Shown here piece after piece: positions 38,780-49,779 of a stretch of 64,000 nt of DNA. Numbering within the stretch: the stretch's first letter is position 1; every line of letters begins with the position of its first letter. Source of the DNA: Pempheris klunzingeri (taxonomy: Eukaryota > Chordata > Actinopteri > Acropomatiformes > Pempheridae); contig NC_092017.1 in assembly GCF_042242105.1 (NCBI RefSeq), forward strand, positions 15,417,932 through 15,481,931, written 5' to 3'. The notes beneath the pieces are model-generated. The model was given only the letters and a program-made list of their open reading frames with translations, was not told where the DNA came from and ran no database searches. Both the position numbers and the translations under genes were made by a program.

Positions 38780-41150
38780 CAACACACGCTACTTCCGCTT
38801 ACACATGTCAAAATAAAAGACCTGGAGTTTTGAACGTAAAAGCCCCCAAGGATTTCAAAAACCACTACGTGCTTTAAACATTGCTCTTTTAACATTAAAC
38901 AGTCATGAGCAGATTAACGACAATGAAAGTTAAGGAATTTTTACTGTATTTTTTTTAAATCTAAAAATCTTAACAAATACACAAAGGCCTAATATGGTAA
39001 ATGTGAAGCTGTTGTTGACCGACACAGCCTTTCTCCTGTCTCTACGTTAAGGGTTTGTTACATGCAGCTGCTATTATTAGGTATGATTATTTCTTTTTGA
39101 CACATGAAAACTCAGCTAATCTGCTTCATCGGGACATTAAAAATTGTGTGAACTGTACATAGTATCATATTTTTCCAACTGAGCCCTGAAAGTTCAAAAC
39201 ACTGAGACGGTGCACAGAGATAAATATGGAGGAAGTTTGGTAAAGAAAGCTGTGAGATATAATCAAAACCTAATAAGTGCATCTTGAGTTTGGAGTATTT
39301 TTTCAACTAGATTACAAAAATGTCCAAATGCTGCTGTTTGTTAAAGCCAATAGTGAAAAACAAAACAGAAACAACGCACTTATTGTGTGCTGACAATTTC
39401 CAACATAAAAAATAACAAGTAAACAATAATAACCCACAGGCCATACAAGAGCAGCAAAAAAATGTATTACAGAACCTTGAAATCCAAGGATACTCATAAT
39501 GAATACATAAATACATAAAAGCCTACCGACAGTCACGCGCTCAACTTTCGATTTAATTTTGAAGACTGAATTATCAAACTTCCGGTATTTTTGTAGCTCC
39601 ATCCGGTTAACTTGACGCAGCTCCCTCTGCAAGGTTCAGGGACTGAAGACATGCAGACAAGACATGCAGCTGCACACACAAGTCAACACGAAGCGACAGG
39701 GAGCGCACCTCCATGAGCCAAATCACTGGTCCAGATGATCATTGATGACCTGATGCGATGCGTGCGGACGATATACGGAATTAAATTTAAAAGCAGCCTG
39801 ACTGGCACATTTGTTTAAATGAAGGGGACACACGTGTATAATTGACTGTGTGGTGATACGAGCTTTCTGAGTGCGCGCACACACACACACGTGTCATGTG
39901 GTCTGTCAGCAGCTGGTTTAGTTGTGTTAGTGTGACTGCGCCCTCCAGTGTTCAGCATGTCAACCTGCAGGTGTCTAGCACACCCCTGCGTCACACCTGT
40001 TTCTTATATTTCCTTCACTGAATGCAGCAAATCGATTATATTGGGCTGGTATTAGCAGCCCATTTGTAAAACCATTAGCAGACGCTCATGGACTGTGCCC
40101 ATACTAAATTAGTTTTCCTGTCGACCTTTACTGGCATATTATGAGGTCAGCATGGTCCTGACCTCTTTCATTAGTGGTGCAGTGGACTGAAATACGATGG
40201 ATGATTGCATGGCTTTGGCTCACACATCACAGGTGTTTCTTACATCACTAGAAACCCAGAACTGGTTCAATAGTTTGCAACAGCCTTAAACTACATTGCT
40301 GCATCATTTAGAGAAAAAGTGAGGCCTTGGTGCATGCAGCTGACGTGTACTTGATATAAACAATAAGAAAATACCTTCTCCGATAGACACACTCCTGGCA
40401 ATTTCAAGTTGTTCCATGTTGCTAGTTTAAGTCTTTGAGCTGCCATGTATTCAAAAGCTGAATGAGTGAAGTGCTTGATTCATGAAAGGTTCTTGGATGT
40501 GAAGAGACCACACATCAACGGGCTGCTACGTCAGATCTGAAGGGGTGCACAGCAGCCAGGGGGTTTTATGAGACCCCCCCCAGCCAAAGTCACTCAGTGC
40601 CAGCCAGCTCATTTCCCTAAAACTGCACAAGCACAATGGCTGCTCCTCTGGCAGAGGTATGCAATGTGATTACCTTGATGCACAAAACAGACTACAGTGA
40701 CTTAGGAGGTGTTGGGTAGCTGGCTTAGCCGCAGTGATGGATGTTCCTTCAGCTCCAAATCAGTCCCGAAGCCAAGATTGAGGGGCTCTTCTCCAGCTAT
40801 GATGCACTTAGACACTGAGTCAATTTACCCCCACCCTCCCCGGACCAACAAACTCCCATGTAGCTATTTAAAGAACCAATTAATGTAAAAGAAAAAGACT
40901 TGCAAGTGCCAGGAATATCTGATTCTGGTCTCTTGTAACCAACAGGCTGATTGATAACTTCCTCTCTCTGTTTGATTTGCCCATGTCAGAGTGATGTAGG
41001 GTTACGGGCCTCGCCTACAACGTCAGATCACCGTATTTCACTCAGATGCTCTATGGTCCCTGTGGAAAGGTGGCCTATTGACGAAATCCACAATGACTAG
41101 CTATTGATTTAGTACGCAAGGGGCTGACTGGCCCCTCCTCCTGGCCCCTG
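38780..41150. other. Intergenic region between ccdc50 and the urotensin gene
   Basis: The two genes diverge across this region. The ccdc50 side (38.5-38.8 kb) is GC-richer and looks like a TATA-less promoter. No exon is seen in the rest. A short CA run lies near 39874-39892, with a GC-rich CTCF-like motif on the minus strand at about 39936-39951. Confidence 0.5.
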
Positions 41151-41155
41151 AAAGG

Positions 41156-41165
41156 ATAAATATAT
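41156..41165 (+). promoter_or_regulatory. uts2b: TATA box of the urotensin-related peptide gene
   Basis: ATAAATATAT follows a GC-rich stretch and lies about 100 bases before the start codon, which predicts transcription starting near 41190. Confidence 0.6.
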
Positions 41166-41256
41166 TGACGGGATGGACCCAAGGCAGTGGATTGCTTGCT
41201 TCGCTTGAAGAAGGGCTCATAGTGCGGCACTAGTTGGGGACCATACAACAAGTAAT

Positions 41257-42573
41257 ATGGATAGGGTTACAGTTGTGAATTACTGCTTAGGACTCCTGGG
41301 CTTGTTACTGCTGCAGGGAGTGTTAAATGTGGAGGGAAGGAGCATATTTAACTCTGGTAAGTGTGCAAATATCGTATTGTTTTACATCTATATACAATGA
41401 AAATGCTGCATGCAATGGCTGCACCCCTTAAATTGGTGCAAATGCTGTTTCAATGTGTCAATTTTGCCAAAATGCAACAGGTTGAACGGGAGATAAAACA
41501 GGATGGATGTGACTTCACTTTCTGTTTCTGATTAGTGATATTTATGGTGCTTAAAGTTGGATTTTTATTTGCTTTGCGCATGCAGGAAATCATGTTTTTA
41601 ATCCAAAAGAAGACACAGACCCCCAGAGCAAGATTCTAGCACTGTTACTACACAAGAGCTTAGTTCCTGTTGAAAAGGATGATCCTCTGGGTGAGAGATA
41701 ATAAAATGCTGAAACTAATATAATTAACTCAAATGCATTTTTGCTTTGCTGATTGAACTGGTTTTCCTTTCTGCAGGTATTGAGCTGGCCAATAAACTAG
41801 CTGAATTAGAAGAGGTAAGGGTATTTACAGATTCACCTTGGAGCAACTTTGCAAAAAAAAAAAAAAAAAAGAATTCAATTTCTCAAAAAAATGTGACTCG
41901 TTACCCTCCTCCACTGCCCTTCTTATTAATATAATCAACTCCATCCGCTCAATGGAAAAGATGACATTCTCACTTCGACTCCAGAAGGAGAAGGGGGATA
42001 AATACTGGGAAAAATGGGACTGCTGTAACCATATAGACTCTTAGCAATCATATCTTTGGTCGTCCATGTGAAATTTTGTACCTGTACCCTCTTGCCCTGG
42101 CTTACTGTAATTAATTTTTTCCCAGCCCTCACCTGTTTGTGTTTTTGTTGTTGTTGTTGCTTTTGCTGCTGTTTATTGCAAAAAAAATAAATAAATAAAA
42201 AGTAAAAAAAAAAAAAAAAAGTGACTCAATTCTACGAAGAAATGCTGTGCCATTACCTCCTGAATGGATGGTGCATTGATACTGAGCTGACGGCTCGGTG
42301 TGTTCAATCAGTCTGATCTCTGCTTGTAGCTGCGGGCTCTCAGGGACGACCTGGAGCTGGAGAGGGAGATCACAGCCAATTTGGCAGAAGGCAAATCCAT
42401 AACTAGGAAGAGGGGCGAACGTGAGTTAAACTCAGTTTCATCTGGATTAATATTTATCATACAAACTGATTACTTTTAATTAATCTTAACTTCTACAGTA
42501 AAAATATTCTCCATTTAAGATGTCTTTCTCTCTCCTTTCATCTGCAGCTTGCTTCTGGAAGTACTGTGTCTGA
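41257..42573 (+). CDS. uts2b: Urotensin II-related peptide precursor, complete
   Basis: Five exons: 41257-41356, 41586-41690, 41777-41814, 42330-42420 and 42548-42573. Phases agree and give a 119-aa prepropeptide. It opens with a signal peptide (core CLGLLGLLLLQGVL), followed by an acidic propeptide (PKEDTDPQSKILALLLHKSL; LRALRDDLELEREI). A dibasic site SITRKR precedes the C-terminal GEPCFWKYCV and stop. The CFWKYC ring is the invariant core of urotensin II and URP; the two cysteines form a disulfide and the peptide acts on the urotensin II receptor. Linkage to ccdc50 and cldn1 points to UTS2B (URP) rather than UTS2, which lies near PER3 in vertebrates. The last junction splits the proline codon before the first ring cysteine, so that residue depends on the splice call, which has clean GT and AG sites. 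Confidence 0.9.
41900..42220 (+). mobile_element. 5'-truncated L1-like retrotransposon copy in uts2b intron 3
   Basis: The block ends in a TAAATAAATAAA/poly(A) tail and is flanked by GTGACTC on both sides (41893-41899 and 42221-42227), as expected for target-primed insertion. Its first 145 bases translate to INIINSIRSMEKMTFSLR followed by WEKW, which resembles the extreme C-terminus of fish L1/Tx1-type ORF2 proteins. The rest is 3' UTR with a (TTG)n stretch. Confidence 0.6.
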
Positions 42574-42710
42574 CACGGATGCAAGAGGAGGAGGAGCACT
42601 GTGAAATCTTGCTGCAAAGCCCAACATAGCCTTAAGACTCTAAACACCAGTAATATAATCACACTGTATTTATCTTAGTAATATAGAGTTGTGCCATGGT
42701 CAAAGTCATC

Positions 42711-42716
42711 AATAAA
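42711..42716 (+). terminator. uts2b: Polyadenylation signal of the urotensin gene
   Basis: AATAAA 138 bases after the stop codon, the first such hexamer downstream. Confidence 0.7.
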
Positions 42717-42719
42717 CGT

Positions 42720-44653
42720 TTCATTTCCACAAACAGAGATGAGAGATCTAAGGACTCGGGCTGTACATCTTTAATCTGTAAATAATCAGCTACTTACTGG
42801 AAATACTTGAGGGTCAGATATGACAAAATGTACTTGACTGCAAAGACATATTATTATTTAAGCAGGGATTTTTAGTTGCCCACTACTTGTGTTTATGTCG
42901 CTCTCTTGTGGCAAAGTTGGGCATAACATTTTTTCTACCACTGCCAACAAACATTGCATGTCGCTGCTGTTAGAAATGCACTGTTGTTCATTTTACAGAA
43001 TAAATAAAATTATAACGTGAATCTATGCTTTTTGTTTTATTTTGTTTGTTTTTTTTTTTATCTTAAGAGAAAATATTTAAAGATGACTAAGTCAGTGAAA
43101 GGACTCTTTTTAGGGGTCTGAAAAGGACAATATTGCTGAACAACATACCAATAAACCCTCATACCTATCATATCTAACAGTGGAAATGTGAATCTAAGTG
43201 GAGGAGTGTGGCACATGCTGCACATCTGCAGTGATGGCTTTGCAGTGAAGGTCATTTGAGTCGATATTTTGGAGGAAGGAGACGAGTCCGAGTCACGGGC
43301 TTAGTCTAAATAATGGGAGAGCTGTTGTGAAAAGATGTGAATCACATAGAGCAGGATGAACACAGGACGTTTCAGGGAAACCAGACTGAATGTGGCGCTG
43401 AGCTGCTTTCACAGCAGCATCAAAGAAAGAGCTGACTTTTGTTTTGACCCAGTGAGTCCTTCACAGTGATGATTTCAGAGATTATTAATGCACCTGCAGG
43501 AAAAAATAGCCCCATGCACACAACATGTACGTGTACACAAAAATGGGTATGATGGTTTAACCCTTCGTAAGTATTTACACTGTGGTGGTAATAACACATT
43601 CTTCTGTGTAAGTAGGCAGAATATTTTTATCATGTTAAATGTTAAATATTGAAAAGAAAGAACAGAAGAACCAACTGTTAAGTACAAAAGTCTGTTCTGA
43701 GGTGGTTCAGGACATATGGGCACACATAAAATTGTATTTTTCAATCATACAATGTAATTCATCACGCATAGCAATTTTATTGTATCTCCTGTTATGTTGC
43801 ATGATTACAGCCAGCAAGATGTTAAAAAACATAGCTGCAATGAAAAATGATTTACTTGTAAAATTCACCAAAATGGGTATTACTTACTATTTTTCAGAAA
43901 CTAAGACAAACACAACCTTATAAAACAAATCAGTGATCAATTACAATTTATTCTGTCAGTATTAGTCCCAGGTTAACTATTCAGTTTCTGTTTGCACATG
44001 ATGATATATGATTATTTTGCCCGTAAATTCAAGGGAGTGTAAACTAAACTCAACGTCAAAATTCACCGTAGGATTTTACACAAACAAAACCTGCTGGGAT
44101 CTAGGAGTAACTAAGCAGTGCACCACCACTGCCTGGTACTCAGCTTAACTGCAACACCAGTGAGACGTCAGTGAATCATAAACACTGGCAGAGCATTTTC
44201 TTTCTGTTTGTCTGACACACACGTTACATGTTCAGAGGTGACACACTGAAGAAGTGCTAGCTTATCCAACTCAAACCACAAGCATCAGAAACATAACACT
44301 CTTTATGACTAAAACGGAAATGTGTGTTATCTGTTTCAGTTCAGTCCTCAACCTGGAAGTCGGGCAGAGTGGGGTCAGACCACCCTGTCAAGATAAATCC
44401 TCAGGAAATGAACCAGCATTCTCTGTGTCACTCATACAATAACAAAACATGCAGCGTCATGACAAGTAGAGATCAGTTTTTATATAACCAAACATCACAT
44501 ACAAAAGGCTTTGCAACTTCCAGCATAGCCAGACATGAAAAAAAAAAAATTAGCACATAAGGAAAGAAACCATGTGAAAGCCAATTCAAAGATTCAACGG
44601 TGTTGTGAGAGCAAGTAAAAACACAAAAAATATATGAAAACGGGGCTTATAAT
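42720..44653. other. Intergenic region downstream of the urotensin gene
   Basis: About 1.9 kb of AT-rich DNA with a T-run near 43045. No exon, RNA gene or recognisable repeat end was found. Confidence 0.5.
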
Positions 44654-44701
44654 AGAGCTGCAACGATTAACCTATTAGTTGTAAACTATGTATACCAACT
44701 A

Positions 44702-45163
44702 GTCAGGAACGTGAAGCTAGCGGCACCAGCGAACATAGTGAAGTGCATCCCGGGGGCCAGAGCGGGCGACATAGAGTCAAATTTAAAACTGCTGGCGAAG
44801 GCTAAACGTAGATTTAACAAGATTGTAATTCATGTCGGCGTTAATGACACCCGATTACGCCAATCGGAGGTCACTAAAATTAATGTGGAGTCGGTGTGCA
44901 ACTTTGCCAAAACAATGTCGGACTCCGTAGTTTTCTCTGGTCCCCTGCCCAACCTGACCAGTGATGACATGTACAGCCGCATGTCATCATTTAACCGCTG
45001 GCTGTCGAGGTGGTGCCCAGCTAACAATGTGGGCTTCATAGACAATTGGCAGTCTTTCTGGGGAAAACCTGGTCTCATTAGAAGAGACGGCATCCATCCC
45101 ACTTTGGACGGAGCTGCGCTCTTATCTAGAAATATGGCGAAGTTTATAATTCCTAAAACCTGA
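44702..45163 (+). pseudogene. LINE SGNH/GDSL esterase-like domain (5'-truncated)
   Basis: The open frame is already in the domain at the insertion edge ([14 protein letters not shown]). It contains HVGVND (block III, G-x-N-D) and [10 protein letters not shown] (block V, D-x-x-H with the catalytic Asp/His), so it belongs to the SGNH hydrolase fold found in some L2/CR1 elements. The nucleophile-bearing block I (GDS) is missing through truncation. There is no credible native start codon. It stops at TGA 45161-45163, and the same frame stays open directly into the endonuclease. Confidence 0.75.
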
Positions 45164-45259
45164 CAATCCAGAGTCGAGACCAGGAGGCAGAGCTGCAGTC
45201 TTACACACTTCTCTGCTCCTCCATTAGTACAGTCACCCACCCAACATCCCATAGAGACT

Positions 45260-48200
45260 GTGTCTGTCCCCCGACCACTCAGACCATTTAGATCTATTAA
45301 GTCCAACAGGAGAGGAGTTCAACATCAACACTTAATCAGAGTTAATACCACTGGCACAATGAAACAGGACAGGAGAGTGAAATGTGGACTTTTAAACATC
45401 AGATCTCTGCCATCCAAAGCTGTTTTAGTAAATGATCTGATATCTGATCATCATATTGATTTATTGTGTCTGACTGAAACCTGGCTACGTCCTGAGGAGT
45501 ATGTTAGCCTTAATGAGGCCACTCCTCCCAGTCATACTAATACTCATATTCCCAGAGATTCTGGACGTGGAGGTGGAGTTGCAGCAATCTTTAACTCTAG
45601 TTTAATAGTCCAACCTAGACCCAAACTCAATTATAACTCCTTTGAAAGTCTTACTCTTAGTTTTTCGCACCCAACCTGGAAAACTCTAAAACCAGTGTTG
45701 GTTGTCACAGTGTACCGCCCTCCTGGTCCGTACTCTGAATTCTTAACTGAGTTTTCAGAGTTCTTATCAGATTTAGTCCTCAGTGTGGACAAAGTGATTA
45801 TAGTAGGTGATTTTAATATTCATGTGGATAATGATAATGATAGTCTTAGCACTGCTTTTGTCTCACTACTGGACTCAATTGGCTTCTCCCAGAGTGTAAA
45901 TGAACCAACTCACTGTTTTAACCACACTCTTGACCTTGTTTTGGCTTATGGTGTTGAAATTGAACAGTTAACAGTCTTTCCACATAACTCTATTTTATCA
46001 GACCATTACCTGATAACATTTGATTTCTTGCTACAGGACTATGCTCTATATGACAGAGAGGTCCTCACTAGATCCTTATCTGATAGTGCTGTTGCCAAAT
46101 TTAAGGAGGTGATTCCTTCAGTATTTCAACCTGTGTGTCCCTGTGCTGTGGATGACCCCTATGCTAATCTTAGCCCCTCCCAAATTGATTATCTGGTCGA
46201 TAGTGCTGCAGGTTCACTGCGAATGACACTAGACTCTATTGCCCCTCTAAAAAAGAAGAGAATTAAAGAAAAGAGACAAGCTCCCTGGTATAACTCCCAG
46301 ACACGTGAGCTTAAGCAACACTCACGAAGGCTAGAAAGGACATGGCGGGCCACCAAAGTGGAAGAATCCCGTTTAATCTGGTAAGATAGTCTTAAAACCT
46401 ATAGAAAGGCCCTCTGTAATGCCAGAGCCGCCTACTACTCCTCATTAATAGAAGAAAATAAAAGCAACCCTAGATTCCTTTTTAGCACAATAGCTAGGCT
46501 GACAAGGAGCCAGAACTCTATTGATCCTTGTGTTCCCTTAGAGCTCAGCAGTAACGACTTCATGAGCTTCTTTAATGATAAAATTCTAACTATTAGGGAC
46601 AAAATTCAGCACCTCCTGCCCTCAACAGGGTCTGGTCCAACCTCAAACCTAGGAACCATAGAAACAGCTGTTAGACCTGATGTGTACTTGGACTGTTTTT
46701 CTCCAATTGATCTTGCTGAATTGACCTCAATAATCTCCTCATCTAGATCGTCAACATGTCTCCTAGACCCCATTCCTACTGGACTCCTTAAAGAGGTCCT
46801 GCCCCTAATTAACACGTCCTTACTGGATATGACAAATCAGTCTTTACTAACAGGCTATGTACCGCAGTCCTTTAAAGTAGCAGTAATTAAACCTCTCCTG
46901 AAAAGCCTACTCTTGATTCAGATGTGTTAGCTAACTATAGACCTATATCCAACCTTCCCTTTCTCTCCAAGATCCTGGAGAAAGTTGTAGCTAATCAGCT
47001 GTGTAATTTTCTAAACTCTAATAGTCTATTTGAGGATTTTCAGTCAGGTTTTAGAGCGAACCACAGCACAGAGACAGCACTGGTGAAGGTTACAAACGAC
47101 CTCCTTATGGCATCAGACAGAGGACTCCTCTCTGTCCTGGTCTTGTTAGACCTGAGTGCTGCTTTCGACACCATCGACCATCACATCCTGTTACAGAGGC
47201 TGGAACAGTTCATTGGTATAAAAGGAACTGCATTAAGCTGGTTTAAGTCCTATTTATTAGATCGATTTCAGTTTGTACATATTAATAACGAATCCTCTGT
47301 CCACACTAAGGTTAGACATGGAGTTCCACAAGGCTCAGTGCTTGGACCAATACTCTTTATCTTATATATGCTTCCTCTTGGTAATATTATCAGGAAGCAC
47401 TCCATTCATTTCCACTGTTACGCAGATGATACACAATTATATTTACCAATAAAGCCAGATGAACCCAATCAGTTGATTAAACTTCAAATCTGCCTTAAGG
47501 ACATAAAGTCCTGGATGAGCAGCAACTTTCTGCTGCTAAATTCAGATAAAACTGAAGTTATTTTGCTCGGCCCCAGACACCTCAGAGACAGCTTTTCCAC
47601 TACCTTAACTGCTCTGGACGGCATTACTCTGGCCTCCAGCTCCACTGTGAGGAATCTGGGAGTTTTATTTGATCAGGATTTGTCCTTTAACTCCCACATT
47701 AAACAGATTTCTAGAACTGCCTTTTTCCATCTACGTAATATTGCCAAAATCAGGCCCATCATATCCACTGATGATGCAGAAAAATTGGTCCATGCATTTG
47801 TCACTTCTAGGTTGGACTATTGTAACTCTTTATTATCAGGCTGCCCCAATAAGTCGTTAAAGACTCTCCAGTTGGTCCAGAACGCTGCTGCTCGTGTTCT
47901 GATAAGAACTAAAAGAAGAGACCACATTTCTCCTGTACTGGCTTCTCTTCATTGGCTTCCAGTAAAATCTAGAATAGAGTTTAAAATCCTTCTCCTCACC
48001 TACAAGGCTCTTAAGGGTCAGGCCCCATCATATCTTAAAGAGCTTATAGTACCGTACTACCCCACTAGAGCACTGCGCTCCCAGAATGCAGGTCTACTGG
48101 TGGTTCCCAAAGTCTCCCAAAGTAGTTCAGGAGGCAGAGCCTTCAGCTATCAGGCTCCTCTCCTGTGGAATCTCCTTCCAGTTTGGGTTCGGGGGGCAGA

Positions 48201-48261
48201 CACCCTCTCTACATTTAAGAGTAGACTAAAAACCTTCCTTTTTGACAAAGCATATATTTAA
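45260..48261 (+). pseudogene. LINE ORF2 endonuclease-reverse transcriptase, two lesions
   Basis: The first ATG is at 45359; the frame is open upstream of it. Endonuclease motifs: [31 protein letters not shown] and LSDHY. Reverse transcriptase motifs: [24 protein letters not shown] and YADDTQLY (catalytic aspartates), then the C-terminal LQNAAAR-like block ([31 protein letters not shown]). An in-frame TAA at 46382-46384 separates the endonuclease from the linker. A one-base deletion in an A run near 46903 shifts the frame, so the RT part reads in another frame from about 46924 to the stop at 48261. Otherwise the frames are clean, which suggests a fairly young copy. Confidence 0.88.
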
Positions 48262-48450
48262 GGGCTGGCTCAGGCCAGCCCCGAGTTATGCTGCTATAGG
48301 CTCAGACTGCCGGGGGACTCCTATGGTGCACTGAGCTCCTCTATTCTCTCTCCTCCTCTTCCTCTCCATCGTTATGTCTCATGTCAGCCAAATGTCTGCC
48401 TCTAACTTGTTATCTTCCCCGGAGCGTTTCTGTGCTTTCTCATCTCTCAG

Positions 48451-48679
48451 GTTCCTGTGGATCCTGTGGATCCTGGTCCTGGCCCTGCTGATGTGGTTCT
48501 CTGGTTCCTGTGGGTCCTGGACCCGGTCCCGCTGATGGGGTTCTCTGGTTCCTGTGGATCCTGGTCCTGGTTCTGCTGATGTGGTTCCCTGGTTCCTATG
48601 GATCCTGGTCCTGGTTCTGCTGATGTGGTTCCCTGGTTCCTGTGGATCCTGGTCCTGGCCCCGCTGATGTGGTTCTCCA
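48451..48679 (+). repeat. 44-bp minisatellite in the LINE 3' UTR
   Basis: Five tandem copies of a 44-base unit beginning GTTCCTGTGGATCCTGGTCC and ending near GATGTGGTTCTCTG. The first copy carries an extra 9 bases (a repeated GTGGATCCT). The copies differ at a few positions. Confidence 0.9.
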
Positions 48680-49136
48680 CCAGCCAATGGATGTGCGTCT
48701 GTCCAAGGCTACAGCCTGTCCGTCCTTGGGAGCTGGATCTCTCCTTCATTGTGGTGCTCCCGGAGGTTTCTCTTTTCCCACTGGGTTTTTTGAGTTTTTC
48801 CTTCCCGAAGAAGGAGGGTCATAAAGGGCAGGTGATGCCTCGGACTGATCCACCGGACTGATCCATTGGCCTCATCGACTGCTGGACTCTTTATTAGATT
48901 GTTTGTTCGCTTACACTTGTTTATTTCAGTGAACTTTGTAAAGCACTATGAGACACTCTGTTGTGATATTGGGCTATACAAATAAAATTGAATTGAATTG
49001 AATTGAACTGATTAACTGGTTTGAGTAATATTTAATATCTTAGGAAACAAAAAGTCAAAATTCTCTAGTTACAGCTTCTCAAATGTGAATATTTTCAAGT
49101 TTCTTTACTCCTCTATGACAGTAAACTGAATATCTT

Positions 49137-49325
49137 CGCGCTATTGCTTATTGCTGTCTATTGCATAGACAGCTAATGTTGCACTATTCATTTTTTGCAC
49201 AGTTTATATTCTATTATTTAAACTTAAATTATTGGCCATTTATTGTGGATAGCAATGTAAGAATTTCACATGGAAACATGTTTCCTTACTGTGCACATGA
49301 CAATAAACACTTTGAATCCTTTTCA
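49137..49325 (+). mobile_element. 3' tail of a second non-LTR element inside the MITE
   Basis: TTGCACTATTCATTTTTTGC, GTAAGAATTTCAC and CATGACAATAAACACTTTGA follow the pattern of the non-coding 3' ends of fish LINEs that finish in GACAATAAA plus short repeats. It interrupts the MITE sequence cleanly. The class is uncertain. Confidence 0.45.
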
Positions 49326-49752
49326 AGATACATTTGAAGATCTGGGACTTTGGAGAACACTGACCGACATTTTTAGCGAGTTTCTGACAATTTATAAACC
49401 GCATAACTAATCAATTAATAGAGAAAGGTTGCTGTCCTACATTATAATCCTACAATGATAATTACAATGGATCCAACTGTGTAGAATTTCCAGCCTTAAG
49501 ATGTCCAGAAATGGGTATGGGTCTGTTGAAAGAAGCCTAATGAAACAAGTAATTGCATAAGTTAAATATCATCATATTTTGGTGAAACATGGGGTCGAGG
49601 TCAATGGTTGGGCAGCATGAAAGATGTGTAACGTGACGGATAACTTTTGGGTGGGCATTCCTGTGGAGCCGAGGGCAGAGTAACTTGACAGACAGGGTGC
49701 TTAGCTCTTCAAGACAGAGAGAGAGAGAGACCAGAGCGCAGAGCACAGCAGC

Positions 49753-49779
49753 ATGGTCATAAAGTCAAACAAACCATAA
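49753..49779 (+). other. gp5: Upstream ORF overlapping the putative gp5 start
   Basis: An eight-codon frame beginning ATGGTCATAAAG ends in TAA, whose last A is the first base of the putative gp5 start codon (TAATG). It would only matter if the small upstream exon is real. Confidence 0.35.

Larger units (their letters stand above)
44702..49006 (+). mobile_element. L2-clade non-LTR retrotransposon, 5'-truncated
   Basis: About 4.3 kb: the end of an SGNH-esterase domain, an apurinic-type endonuclease and reverse transcriptase, a 3' UTR with a minisatellite, and a terminus GGGCTATACAAATAAAATTG followed by (ATTGA)n repeats. That tail and the domain order are those of fish L2 (Maui-like) elements. 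The 5' end enters the esterase domain without its first catalytic block, so the copy is 5'-truncated. It is inserted in an older MITE. The reading frames carry a stop and a one-base deletion, so the copy is not expected to be mobile. Confidence 0.88.
44654..49420. mobile_element. hAT-related MITE split by two later insertions
   Basis: The left fragment (44654-44701) starts GAGCTGCAACGATTAACCTATTAGTTGT. The family resumes at about 49007-49136 (GGTTTGAGTAATATTTAATATC, CAAATGTGAATATTTTCAAG, GTAAACTGAATATCTT) and again at about 49326-49420 (GACTTTGGAGAACACTGACC, ACTAATCAATTAATAGAGAAA). Read together these give the usual order of the MITE, so the intervening pieces are insertions. The boundaries are judged by eye. 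Confidence 0.6.

Noticed and set aside
44711-44713. An apparent start codon for the esterase frame.
   Set aside because: It is GTG inside a conserved part of the domain; the copy is truncated at its 5' end and has no real start here.
48379-48861. Open frames with repeated GTREPHQ-type peptides on the minus strand.
   Set aside because: They come from the 44-bp minisatellite in the LINE 3' UTR, not from a gene.
49500-49750. A GGATAAC site and a (GA)n run upstream of gp5 as a GATA-driven thrombocyte promoter.
   Set aside because: One short GATA-like match near 49638 is expected by chance, and no TATA box or ETS pair supports it.
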